Assembly (NCBI GenBank): GCA_903813345.2 | Contig: CAIIXF020000011.1 | Location: forward strand, 23,357,754 to 23,421,753 | Length of the DNA: 64,000 nt | Reading direction: 5' to 3' | Origin: Owenia fusiformis | Taxonomy: Eukaryota > Annelida > Polychaeta > Sabellida > Oweniidae | Translations under genes and position numbers: made by a program | Shown here: piece by piece, positions 47,559 to 59,800 of the stretch | Numbering within the stretch: position 1 is the first letter of the stretch | Layout of the letters: every line of letters begins with the position of its first letter | The notes under the pieces: generated by a model | The model's input: the letters and a program-made list of their open reading frames with translations, nothing else | Databases searched by the model: none | What the model was told of the DNA's origin: nothing

Positions 47559-47800
47559 CTGGCGGTCAAAGCATGAACTTTCGACTGGCACTGCGGTATA
47601 TGGCATAATCCGCAAGTGAGTATGACATATTCCGCAGGTGAGTATCGAGTGTTCACTGAAATCAATGTATCGCATATTCACTGCGGAATACGGCATACTC
47701 ACCTGCGGAATATGCCATATACCGCAGGTGAGTATGGCATATTCACCCGTATCACAAATACCGCACAACCATGAATGTATGCCATATTCCGCGTAACAAT
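47559..47800. repeat. Short inverted repeats built on GCGGAATATGGCATA
   Basis: A motif of about 20-25 bp (GCGGAATATGCCATA plus ACTCACCTGC) recurs seven or so times in both orientations. Runs such as TACCGCAGGTGAGTATGGCAT face their inverse. It abuts, and seems to have truncated, the gamma-glutamyltransferase pseudogene that follows. Confidence 0.65.
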
Positions 47801-48800
47801 AGCTACAGTTTTTTGTATAAGCGTTGTTAAACCCCAACTCACTGGGCTTGGTGGTACGTATGATTTCAGAGAGCACCCAGTATTCATATCAAGGTATATG
47901 TCCATTTATACCCTTATAAGGTAGCTACAGTGTATAATCATTCTATATTATTCATACTTAGCAAAACATTTGATATGGTCAATATTTATCATTTAAAACG
48001 GCGATGTTTGTTTCCATTAGACTGTTATCTTCTAAAATCCCACACAAGAAGTAAAGTCATCGACTATGAACTTTTAATAGCCATGCACACTGGCATTTCT
48101 TTCTGGGCATAAAAGTATTTTCAGAAATCGTCAACTTGGAATAAAAGTAATGATTATTTGTATAATTAAATAATTGGCATATTGAAAAAAAATAATTAGT
48201 TTTTTTCTTACATACCTTCTAATCTAATGCTGTATGTAAATTTAATCGTTGATGACTTCTCTTCCTGTGTCAAACCTTAAAAGATGGCAGCCTTCTTGAT
48301 ATTAACTGTTCGCTCTTAAATGATTATGAACATGTGAACCCTCATATTTTTGACATTATGAAAAGTATATAAGTAAAACAGCAATAAACTTACAAGGAAT
48401 ATTCCTTTAACAAAGTGTGTACTTTTAAATTAAAATGGGATTCTTCGATAATCCAAGTCAGGTGCTAATCCTAATATCCTGAAATGATTATAAGTGCTGC
48501 TACGTCATCTTGATTTATTTATTTATATGTATGTATTTATTTATAAATGAATGAGGGACGTAATTTTTATAAGTGTTTTAATTCATTTAGTAGTAGACTG
48601 CAGAATTCACTATCATACATATCAGTACGTATCCAAACAGTCATATTTAACAAACCGGGTCTATAGCTTAATCAGAATGAACTTCTACACTTTAACGCGC
48701 GCGCATGTGATTTGTTTATGTTACTAAGGGACTCAAATAGCGGCGTTGTCAAAGCAATAGATGGTAGAGAGACTGCGCCGCAATTGATTCAAGCTGTTTT
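47801..48800 (+). pseudogene. Gamma-glutamyltransferase pseudogene fragment
   Basis: About 47809-47855 matches the end of the real exon 61095-61189 (VVKPQLTG and the donor after GG). About 47856-48110 and 48480-48600 match the following intron. About 48715-48790 matches exon 62450-62575 (SGVVKAIDGRETAP) but lacks a proper splice acceptor. The left end is cut by the repeat at 47559-47800. It is a partial, diverged local duplicate lying upstream of the functional gene. Confidence 0.75.
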
Positions 48801-49215
48801 CTGGCATGCAGCTGGGGTTAGCGTTGGAAAATGTTTCAGTAAGTCTTTGAGTTCTTGAAGTTTCTGCTGTGGTTAATATAATCGCATAGTCACTGAGTCA
48901 ATTTTTACACCAAGAAATATGAGTTTTTGAGAGGGCATTCCCACCTTGTTCCAGCTGATAGAAAATCCCAATTCAGGCAAAAAGACTACAAGATTGTTCA
49001 TTGCCACAACTACATTGCTTTTTTGTTGGTGCAACTACAAAAATTGATCGAGATAACATGCGTTTTACAGCTTGTGCGAGTCTAGCTATTGAATATCTCA
49101 AGGCTCTTACGAGTACCAAACATGAGATGGGTGTCAACAGTATACTCATGCTCTTTTGATCCTGTGAACTTCCATTTATATTAAGTCCTGCATATTTATA
49201 GTCTGTTACATTTCT
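48801..49215. other. Intergenic, nothing recognised
   Basis: AT-rich intergenic sequence between the pseudogene and the duplicated segment. Confidence 0.4.
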
Positions 49216-49320
49216 TACCCATTATAACAATAACATGGAAAGAGGCTAACAGATCTAGCAACTTTGACTTGACAGGTGTACATGCACGCAACAGTCCACT
49301 AATTCGCTAAACATCTAATG

Positions 49321-49751
49321 CACGCCCGGTGATCGTACAAAATGGATGGAGGGGGGGATTAGGCAATTTCTGCAAGAAAACAAATTTGGAAGATTTATTT
49401 TTTTCAAGAGAAAATTTACAACTGAATTGCCAATTAAATAGGCGCAATGCATGGCAAAATATATTAGGTCATCTAGTATTTTTTTGAACTGATACCCTTC
49501 TAAGATATGAGTTTTCAATTTATTTTGATTATTTTTTGTATAACGCATTGAAATTAACTTTAAAAAGTGAGCAATGTCATTAGTATTCTGATAATAGCGT
49601 CCCTTATACCTATTTATTCCAGGTCGTGTAGACCGTTGTTGCCCGATTTATAGCAAAAACATTGACTTTTGCACGTTGGTGATGATGCTCCTTTTTTAAT
49701 AGATCTCATATCTTAGAAGGGTATCAGTATTTTGTACGATCACCGGGCGTG
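49321..49751. mobile_element. Small TIR transposon in duplication copy A
   Basis: Ends CACGCCCGGTGATCGTACAA and its inverse, with TAAT on or next to both sides. An inner inverted repeat (CTGATACCCTTCTAAGATAT) sits near the right end. 431 bp, non-coding, absent from copy B. Confidence 0.75.
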
Positions 49752-49914
49752 TAATATGTACAACTAATACTATACGTTACCGTCCATAAAATGATCATAC
49801 AATTCATACGTAGTCATCAACAACATTGCAATTGAAACCTTATTATTTACATTATACACCTCACTTTTGTTCTGGATTTGTCATTTTATTACTTGTTCAT
49901 ACACAGTTTACTTA

Positions 49915-50054
49915 TGCCTTGGTCACATTTGCTCCGATTTTCACTACGGCGCCCGGCCGATTGAGTATTTTGTTCAAAATTGAATACAATATTGAACAAA
50001 ACACTCAATCGACCGGGCGCCGGCCGATGGGTCGGAGCATATGTGACCCAGGTA
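49915..50054. mobile_element. 140 bp palindromic MITE in duplication copy A
   Basis: Nearly perfect foldback: GGTCACATTTGCTCCGA and GCGCCCGG-CCGATTGAGT face their inverses. It is flanked by TTA (49912-49914 and 50055-50057), which suits PIF/Harbinger-type insertion. Absent from copy B. Open frames on both strands here are palindrome artefacts. Confidence 0.8.
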
Positions 50055-50362
50055 TTACGGTTAATATTTTGATGTGGCTCTGAGGCACACATACTGAGAA
50101 AACACGAGAATGGACTAAAAACAGTGAAATATATGTATCTCAGCCAGTAGCTTTACAGCTTATAATATTCTGCTTCTTGTTGACCACCTGGAAGATTTGA
50201 CTCGTCTTTATAACTATCCATACATACGTCACCGAATGGAACTAGCTTAAAAAGAAATTTTACCTGTGAACCTTGCCTACAGGCGAGAAAGAGGACATTT
50301 CCTCTTTCCCATCCGCCATTTTTGTTACCGCAAAGTTTTGCAAATCGCCTTGACGTAACCGT

Positions 50363-50824
50363 CATGGTATAACAGCGTGTTTATGGTCTATTCAGTCGAA
50401 TCACATATTAACCTACCCTATTCATGCATGGCTGACGTCAGTTTATCTCAAATTTCTTCATAAATTGGTACACAGTTGAGACAATTGTATTCAAAAACAC
50501 ACAGATGATGTGAAACACATTCCGCTAGCTGAATATTTTAATACGAATAAGCTATATCGATGTGATTACAAGATTGATCCTTTGTTTTGAAAATTTTTTC
50601 CAAAATCTTACGACTTTTTATCAGAATCTGCGGATTTTGCATGAGAGTGCTGTTTTATTACTACCTGTGAAATAGTAATAATTCATTTTTTAAACTGTCG
50701 TTTATATTATTTGTATGTGTGGGATGATATATGGGTCCTATCAAATCATAATATACTTCCCATTTCAACATACTTTGTCCCGAACACGGCTTGCTATTCT
50801 ACGGCGTAAATGAGATGATACAGC
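50363..50824. other. Upstream flank of GGT
   Basis: AT-rich. It should hold the GGT promoter and 5' UTR, but no convincing TATA box or initiator was identified. Confidence 0.35.
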
Positions 50825-53800
50825 ATGCCTACAAACAGAAAGTAAGTCATAAAATGCTTAATTATTGAAAAAGTGTATACTTATCATGAATATTAGTACA
50901 ATAACGTCATTTCGTAGGGCAATATTAAGCAAATATTTCATTCTATGGAGGGCAATACCTGTTCATCTTTCAATGATTTTTGCAGCATGTATTTCACTAT
51001 ATTGCCCGCAGAAATGACGTTATTTGTATTATTACCACCGTTAATGCCCAGGACTGAAACAGCAAGAAAATCTTACGCACTGAACTGACACAGCAAGAAA
51101 ATCTTACGCACTGAATGATACCTAATTTCCCGGGGAAATATGGACCACCAATATGACGTCACACATTTCTCAGGTCCATATAGTAAAATGAATGCCTTTT
51201 AAACTAGCACTAAAACCCCTAGAACTGGCCCGGCAAGGTGGTAATAATAATCGTTAATTCAACATCACATAAGTTGAAGAAAATATACTGTCTGATTGTG
51301 AATCAGAATGATAATTGATAACTTCTGTGCAGTATTATCAAATATATCTTATATATGTACATTATTAATGCAGGAGCCGCACTTCGTTGATGTTTGTTTT
51401 GGTGTCACTGATTGGCATTATTCTGCTGATAACTGGAATCTCAATCTGGTCGGCCACCATAGCAACATGGATGACACTAGAAAACAATATAAGCATGACA
51501 GCACATGTTGATACGGGTAATACAGGTAATACAGGGCTTTTAAAAGGATTCACATATCCACGACCAACTAGACCAGCGACCTCTGATCCACAAAGGTATA
51601 AACACGCTGCTGTGACATCTGATGTGAATGAATGTTCAACGGTGGGTCGGTGAGTAGCTTTTTACATACGTAAACCTTTTTAGCTCACATGTTGAGCTTT
51701 TGGAATCACTCACTTGTCCGTCTGTCTGTCCGTGCGTCCGTCCGTCAACAATAGTGGCACGTTTTAAAACCTCTGTCGATAGGATTCCTGTTTTAAGTTA
51801 GTTCTGTTCAACATCAATACAGAAAACTCCCCTATGACTCCTGGTTCAAAAGCTCTCCTATTTTCAAAATGGCCGCCATTTTTGTCTCGCGAAACTCACG
51901 TTTGGCCCATTTCTAAGCTTTACAAATAATTTCAGGTGCCCTACATTGTAAAAATCAATGTCAATTTAAAGAGTAGTTGTACGAAATAATTTTGTTACAA
52001 AAAATCAGCAAAAAATTATATCCATTTTTTTTATTTTCAGCCATTTTAGTTGACATTGATTTGTCCATCTGTCTCGCGAAATCCACTTTTGGACCATTTG
52101 CCTTGAAACCTCTGTCGATAGGATTCCCGTTTTAAGTTAACTTTGTTCAACATCAATTCAAAAAACTTCCCTATGACTCTTGGTTCAAAAGCTCGCCTTT
52201 TTCAAAATGGTCGCCATTCTTGTCTCGCGAAATTCACTTTTGGCCCATTTCCTAGCTTTACAAATAATTTCAGCTGTCCTGCATTGTAAAAAGCCATGTC
52301 ACTGTAAATAGTAATTGTATGAAATAATTTTGTTACAAAAATCGGCAAAAAAATATATCCATTTTTTTACTTTCAGCTATTTTAGTTAAAATTGATTTGT
52401 CCAATTGTCTCGCGAAATCCTCTTTTGGACCATTTGCCTTAAAACGAAATTCAGTTTTTGCCCATTTCTAGCTTTACAAATGTGTCCTGCATTGCAAAAA
52501 AAGCCATGTCACTGTATATAAAGAGTAGTTGTATGAAATAATTTTCTTACAAATAATTGGCAAAAATTAAATCTGTTTTTTTTCAGCCATTCAACTGGAC
52601 ATTGATTTTTCCATCTGTCTCTCAGTCAGTCCAAAATTAAGTGGCAAGTGGCTTGAAATAATTTTGTTACAAAAAATCAGCAAAAACTATATCAGTTTTT
52701 TCTGTCATTTTAGCCATCATTCACTTTGAGCAACACCATGTGAGCCCAATACCCACCGTACTATTTTATTACATTGATCATCTCAAAGTCATAAAAATAT
52801 GAAATATCATTTATCATGTAGAACAGTCAGACTATTTGAAAAGAAATTACAACGCATAACGATACCGATTACGATATAAAAAAGGAGTAAGAATGAGGAG
52901 GTTATAGAGAGATTTCGAAACTCATAGCATGTTTAATATTCCCGTATAACGTATAACTTATGAGGCGTTTACCAAACCAGTCTGACCCAGCTATCTACTC
53001 CCTAAATCTGAAATGCCGTAGATCTGGGCCAAACTAGCTCCAATGGAAAAACTAAATGTATTTACTTTAATTTGCTGCTTTTTCAGTGTATCAATACGCC
53101 CATTAAAATATCAGGTTACATACTAAATATGGTACAGAAAGTCACAATTAATAAGTTTAATTAACAGCATTGCTGAATACTCTATTTTGATTGGTTTGAA
53201 GCTTAGGACTTTTAAATTTGAAATAATAATATTACTGTTTTAAATGTTCTCGTAAAACCTAACAAATATCATCCTGTATTATTTTCTACTACTGTGACGT
53301 ATCAATGAAAGGATGAACGATTTTTTGTAAGCATCGAATTCGGTGATGTATTTAGTAATGTATATTTCGAACGTAGTCTTTGCAAATTGATGCAACATGA
53401 AATAAGCGATCGAAAAACTGTTGAGTTTGAAATTCAAAACTACACAAAATTTAGTAGTTTATTTATTTTTGTCGTTAGGGCATGGTCTACATTGCCTAAC
53501 GACCTCGATCATAAAAAGCCAATTGAGCATTTAGGCGATCAGCCTGGGGGTTGGTCGGTACCAAATCAGGGGAATGATGGCCATGGTGATTTTTGGGAAG
53601 GTGTACACCCCTAGAGTAAGAAAATATGTGATAGCATTGCAGAAAGGGCAGCTAAATGGGTGTTATCACCCATTTTTCAAAATGGCCGCCGGTGCGCTTG
53701 CTACCAAATGAAAGATGTTATATCTAAGCATACTGAGAGGCAAAATCAGTATTTTTAGGGTCTAATTCTGGGTGGTTTTAGGGGTCACTGATTCGATTTA

Positions 53801-56800
53801 TGCCGAAATCCAAGTCATCAAAACATTAATTCATATGAAAATCCAAGATGGCCGCCAAATTTGGTTCAAAAACAAATATGTTACTAATAATACAAGCTAA
53901 AAACGTTTCAAAATGATTTTGAAGAGTTTTAGAAGAGGTTTTCAAGTCTAAAGATTTTATTCATGTCTACATCTATGTCATCAAAGGATTATCTTACATG
54001 TAAATCCAAGATGGCCGCCAAAATAGGTGCCAAAATGAATATGTATCTACATGTATTGATAGATGCTCAAAGAACAGATAAAAAGCAATTTTATAGATCA
54101 TGAAAGCTTTAGGGGCTAATGATTTCACTTATGCTTCATTTTAGTCTAAGTAATCAAATAATTACTTTTCATAGAAAACCAAAATGGCCGCCAATATGGG
54201 TGCCGAAACGAACAAGTAACTATTAATATAAGCTCAAAGAATAGCTAAAATGTACTTTTGTAGATCATGAAAGGGTTTGGGGATCAATGATTTTATTTTC
54301 TTAGTTTTCAAAGAATAACTTGATGTGGAAATCCAAGATGGCTGCCAAAATGAATAAGTTACCATTAATATAAGCTCAACGAACAGTTACAAAGTGATTT
54401 TGGAGACCGTGTCTTGGTTTTAGTGGTCGAGAATTTTAAGTCAATGGCTAGGTTGCAATGGTTGAGAACTTTAAGTGATCAAATAATTCTTTTATTTGGA
54501 TATTCAGGATGGCAACCAAAATGGCTGCCAAAGTGAATAATTAACTTTGGAACATACTCATTTGGATATCAAAGATGGCCCTGATGGGATGTACCATCTC
54601 AATTGTACTGTCTTCATCAAAACGATGAACTGGTTTGTGAAAGCAGCAGAGTCCTAATATGGAGGTCTCAAAGGGAATGATGATACAAGACATCCTTCTT
54701 GCCGAGCCTTTATGGACATCATTAATGTTATGACCTAGTCATTCCCTGGAGCATAACGGATTTTAGGCTGCTTGGAGAAGATAGGATGTATGTATGTAGT
54801 GCAATCCAAGGAATCTTTTCAGCTGAGTGGTATACAAATGAATACCCTTTGCATTCGTGCGACTTCGCTTCTGAAAAGAGTTTAACTTGACTCTGCGAGC
54901 AAGGTAACAAAGGAAGCTAATGTGCAATTCTTGCAATATTTTGACAAAATATTTTGATTGGTCCCAATAGCAGCTTATGTGAGAACTAGAAAAGTGGATG
55001 AAAGCTATTGACCTTAGCAATGTAGGGAGTTGATACAAAGTCTAATGCTTTCAGTTTAGTGTTATTCTCCAATGACCTTTCCAATTCTGTAAATTCCATT
55101 ATAACAACAGGTTGTTGAAGAGGCTGAAGAGAGGAAGCAACATCAACAGCAAGGAGGGGTGACTTGCAAAGGTCTCCTGAGAGTATATAGGCAACTTTGG
55201 TTCCATTAATCTAAAACAAACACCTCAAGCAACTCATTTAAACCTCAAGATATGAGAAAAAGAGGAATCGGATGCATGTTTCGAACTATAATTGCTCCCT
55301 CGATCATATCTAAAGCACTCTGCAATGGCCTGGTGATATAATAAAGTGCTGCGGGCCATTTCAAATGGGTTGACACCAAATGGCAAGAGATTAATATGTA
55401 AAGAGATTCCTTACAACCAGTTTTTATCCAGTTTCTGTAAAGAAAGAACAAACCCAATCCAAGTCTACAATTACACAGAAGATAATATCTCGGATGGACT
55501 GAAGAGTGCCGAGTATGAAGACCTCATTGACAAAGTAAGGTGTAAAGGATGGAAGGTGAGACACATTCCAGTACATGTAGGCTTTAGAGGCTTCCAATGT
55601 TCTTCTCGGAACATCATGTTGAGAGAACTAGTTCTGCAGCCTGTGAACTTCAAGATGGCAATAACGGAAACAGGTTAGATGGTTGAGTCATGCTCCATGT
55701 GAATGTGGTAATGACCAATCAAATCACATGTTATTCTTAACAATGGCAATGACCAATGAAATCAGGTATCATTCTTAACACCTAGAAATCGTATGAGGGT
55801 GAGCTACTGATGATGGACAAACGACTACTGGAACGAACCTCGACCACTTTTCCTTGGAAGATACCATAATCACCAGCCAACATCCTTCATTAATGGCTAG
55901 TAAATTGAAACCATTTTCTCCTGAAACCCAGTCTCAGATATCTATAACATTTTCTATGTGCATATAAATTAATTTTTGCAGTCATTTTAGATTTCTATAT
56001 AAAGGTATTCTTTAATCAATTCAATTTACACATGAATGGAATCCTTAACCTCTAAAACCTTACCATGGTCTGCAAAAGCACATTTTAACTGTTTTGAGTT
56101 TACATAAATAGTTACGTATTCATTTTGAGACCCATTTTTGGTGGCCATTTTGGATTTCTATGTAAAGGAGTTCTTTGATTACTTAGATTTAGACACAAAT
56201 AAAATCCCTAGCCTCTAAAACCTTTTCATGGTCTCCAAAGTCACTTTTTAAACGTTCTTTGAGCTTTTTGAGCTTATATCAATAGTGACATAATTGTTTT
56301 GACATCCATTTTGGCGGCCATCTTGGATTTCCAATTCTTTGATGACTTAGATTTTGACTTAAATAAAATCCTTGACCCCTAAAACCTTAAATAATTTGGT
56401 AGCAAGCGCATCGGTGGCCATTTTGAAAAATTGGTGATAACACCCATATAGTTGCCACTTCTGCAATGCTATCATATAATTTCTTACTCTAGAGGTATTT
56501 ACCTTGCCAAAAATCACAATGAGGCTTATTCCCCTAACTTGGCACCGATAACCTCAATTTTGGGGTGAAGCTGATGGCCTAATTGGAATCCATCTAATAT
56601 GTTCTACTCAATCCATAATAATGTATTATGAATTTGCGGTTACGTAAAAAATTGATGGACGGTTCCACGAAACTCGTTCAAATATATATCCCCGATTCAT
56701 TGTTATTAATTTTGTCATATTCATCAGTAGTTGCTGCTAATTTTTCTTTTGCCTCTTCATTGCTTTCTTTTTGACTTTCATCGGTTTTATAAATAAAGCA

Positions 56801-59800
56801 AGACACAATTTTTTCCTTGCCCTATAGATGCTCAAACAAGAGCGTCTCTTGCGAGTTCTGAAAACAAATATAACCAATTCAATATTCCATTTCTGACCCA
56901 TTATAAAGATGCCATGGAAATAGGCTATCAGAACTAGCAACCATGACTTAAAAGGAGTACATGCGCGTAACCGTCCGCTAAATATCTTATGTACAACTAA
57001 TACAATACGTTACCGTACATAGAATTCATAGGTAGTCGTCTAACGACATTGCGTTTGAAACCTTATTATTTACAATATACACCACGTTCCTGTTCTGGAT
57101 TTGTCATTTTATGGCTTGTCCATACATAGTTTACTTACAGTTAATAGTTTGAGTGGCTCTGAGGCACATATACTGAGAAAACACGAGAATGGACTAAAAA
57201 TTATGAACTTTCATATCTCAGTCGGTAAGTTTACAGTTTATGCTGCTTCTAGTAAACCACCTGGCAGATTTGACCAAGTCTTTATAACCATCCATATATA
57301 CGTCACCGAATGGGACTAGTTGAAAGGGAAATCGTATCTTTGAATCTTGCCTACAGGCAAGAAAGAGGACATGCTGTCTTTCCCATCCGCCAATTTTTGT
57401 TATCGTTACCGCAAAATTTTGCAAATCGTCTTGACGTAACCGTGAATATGATCATCAAAACATTGAAGGACCAGCATTATTTTAGAAACCAAAGCAAAAT
57501 TTACATCAGATCAAATAGAAAGTCTAAATGGAGAAACACATGCAAGTGACAAATTTTGGCAACTTATAAAAAAGTTTTTAGGTAAAAAATTTAGCTCGCC
57601 TATTCCTACCATAGAAAACCCTTTAACTGGAACTACCTGTTTGACCAGTCAGGAGAAAGCTACTGAATTTCAAAAATATTTCTCTAACATGTATCACTTA
57701 GAACCAGATGCATTGAATAATAATATTCATTTTCCTGACAGGTGCAATAACAAATTAGAGAACATTGACTTTGACCAACAGGAAATTATCTCTATAATTA
57801 AGGATCTTGACCCCTCAAAAGCAAATGGTCCAGATGGAGTTACAATAAAAATGCTCCAGCTATGCAGGAATACTATTTCTGTGCCACTTAATTTACTTTT
57901 TCATAAAATTTTGACCACAGGTAATTTTCCCCAGAACTGGAAATTAGGGGATATCTGCCCAATATTTAAAAAGAATAATAAGAATGACATAAGAAATTAT
58001 AGACCTATATCTCTTCTCAGTATTACTTCCAAAATATTAGAGCGAATTGTCTACTCTAAGATGTACGAACATTTAATTGAAAATAACTTATTGTATAAAT
58101 ACCAGTCCGGTTTTTTGAAAGGGCACAGCAATGAGTTACAACTGTTAGCCATCCAAAACCTAATTTGGCGCAATTTTAGCGACGGCAATGATACACGTGC
58201 AATTTTTTTGGATATTTCGGCCGCGTTTGACCGTGTCCCCCATTACCTTCTTCTAAAAAAGTTGAAAGCGTATGGATTTTCAGGAAACTTATTAGTTTTT
58301 CTAAAATCTTATTTGACTGATAGGAGTGTCAAAGTAACTGTGAATGGCAAATGTTCTGACACCTCTCCTAGCAACTACATAAACTGTTCTGTGCCTCAGG
58401 GAAGTATTCTCGGACCTTTGATGTTTCTCCTCTATATAAACGACTTACCGGACAACCTGACCTCAGAGTGTTTTATTTACGCAGACGACACCTCCCTCTT
58501 TGTACCTACTTCCCCAAACAATCCGCAGTCTCATATACAAATTCAAAATGATCTAAAAAAAATCGAAGCCTGGTCTAAACAGTGGAAACTAGATTTTAAA
58601 CCAGAAAAGAGCAGAGAAATGACCTTTTCTAAGAAAAATAATCCAATCTATCCACCAGTTATCTTAAATGATAAACAAATTGAAAAAACTGACATTCATA
58701 AACACCTAGGCTTCATTTTTGATAAAAAATTAAGTGGGTCAGCACATATAAATTCCATCTGTGCAAAAATCCAAACAGCTCTTAACCCCTTAAAAGCACT
58801 TAAGGGTAGACTAAAATCAAAACAATTAAATATTCTCTATACAGCTTATATTCAGTCCTTATTTGATTATTGTGATATCCTTTACGACTGTGCTCCTATT
58901 TGTGACCTTAACAGACTTGACAGTCTCCAGTACCAAGTCGGTCTAATAGTCTCTGGTGCTCTCCCAGGCTCCAGCACTTCCAAAGTACTTAACATTTTGA
59001 ACTGGTCCACCTTAACTGAGAGGAGGATCCTCCACTTTAAAACAATTATGTACAAAGCCGTGAACGATTTAACACCTATTTATATCTCAGATATATTTAG
59101 GCCATTCATAAACCCTCAAGCAAGATTGTTAAGGAAATCTCGAGATTTCACTATCCCTATTCACTATCCACATAAGTCTCCAATATACAAAATGATGAAC
59201 CTATGGAATGATCCAGGATCTGTTCCCTTGGAACAAAAGCTCTTGCCAACTATTGCATCTTTTAAAAGAACACTTAAATTAAATTTGTTCCCTGGTGTTG
59301 TTTCAACAATTTGTTTAAAATTAACTCGTCAACAAGAACTTTATCTGAATAGAGCCAGGGTAGATTTAATTTTAAAAGCCCAGCTTAAAGCCCACAATTG
59401 GAGCTCAGTTGAGTCATCAAATTGTTTATGTGGTTCCCCGGAAACTTTTCCCCACTTCTTTTTCAAATGCCCTCTGAAAGAACAACAAAGAAATAAATTA
59501 ATAACAGATACTTTAGGGATATATGGGGACTTATTAACTCATTTCAGAACTCAGCAAGACAAAATTCACTTTTTTCTTTTTGGGGATCCATCATTAACCC
59601 AATTAGAAATGGATAATCTATTTTCACTGGTTGCGAATTATCTCATTGAAAACACAACCAGAATCTAAATATTTTCCTGCCTATGACCTGTTTCCATTTT
59701 TCAACATACTACCCCTCCCCCAGGATATCAGCAGCCCTCCTATCTTTTGTTTCATTGCAAGGCATTCTACCATTTACAGGTGACATCCAGGTTAAAATGA

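Larger units (their letters stand above)
49216..50362 (+). repeat. Local duplication, copy A
   Basis: Matches 56892-57443 over its length (shared CTCTGAGGCACA, GAATGGACTAAAAA, GACGTAACCGT) but contains two extra blocks, 49321-49751 and 49915-50054, both with transposon ends. Copy A lies upstream of the gamma-glutamyltransferase start; copy B lies inside its second intron. Confidence 0.8.

Noticed and set aside
49826-50092. ORFs on both strands around 49.9-50.1 kb
   Set aside because: They are the two strands of a palindromic MITE.
57641-59668. Host gene call for the longest ORF in the window
   Set aside because: RT motifs, A tail and target duplication identify it as a LINE.
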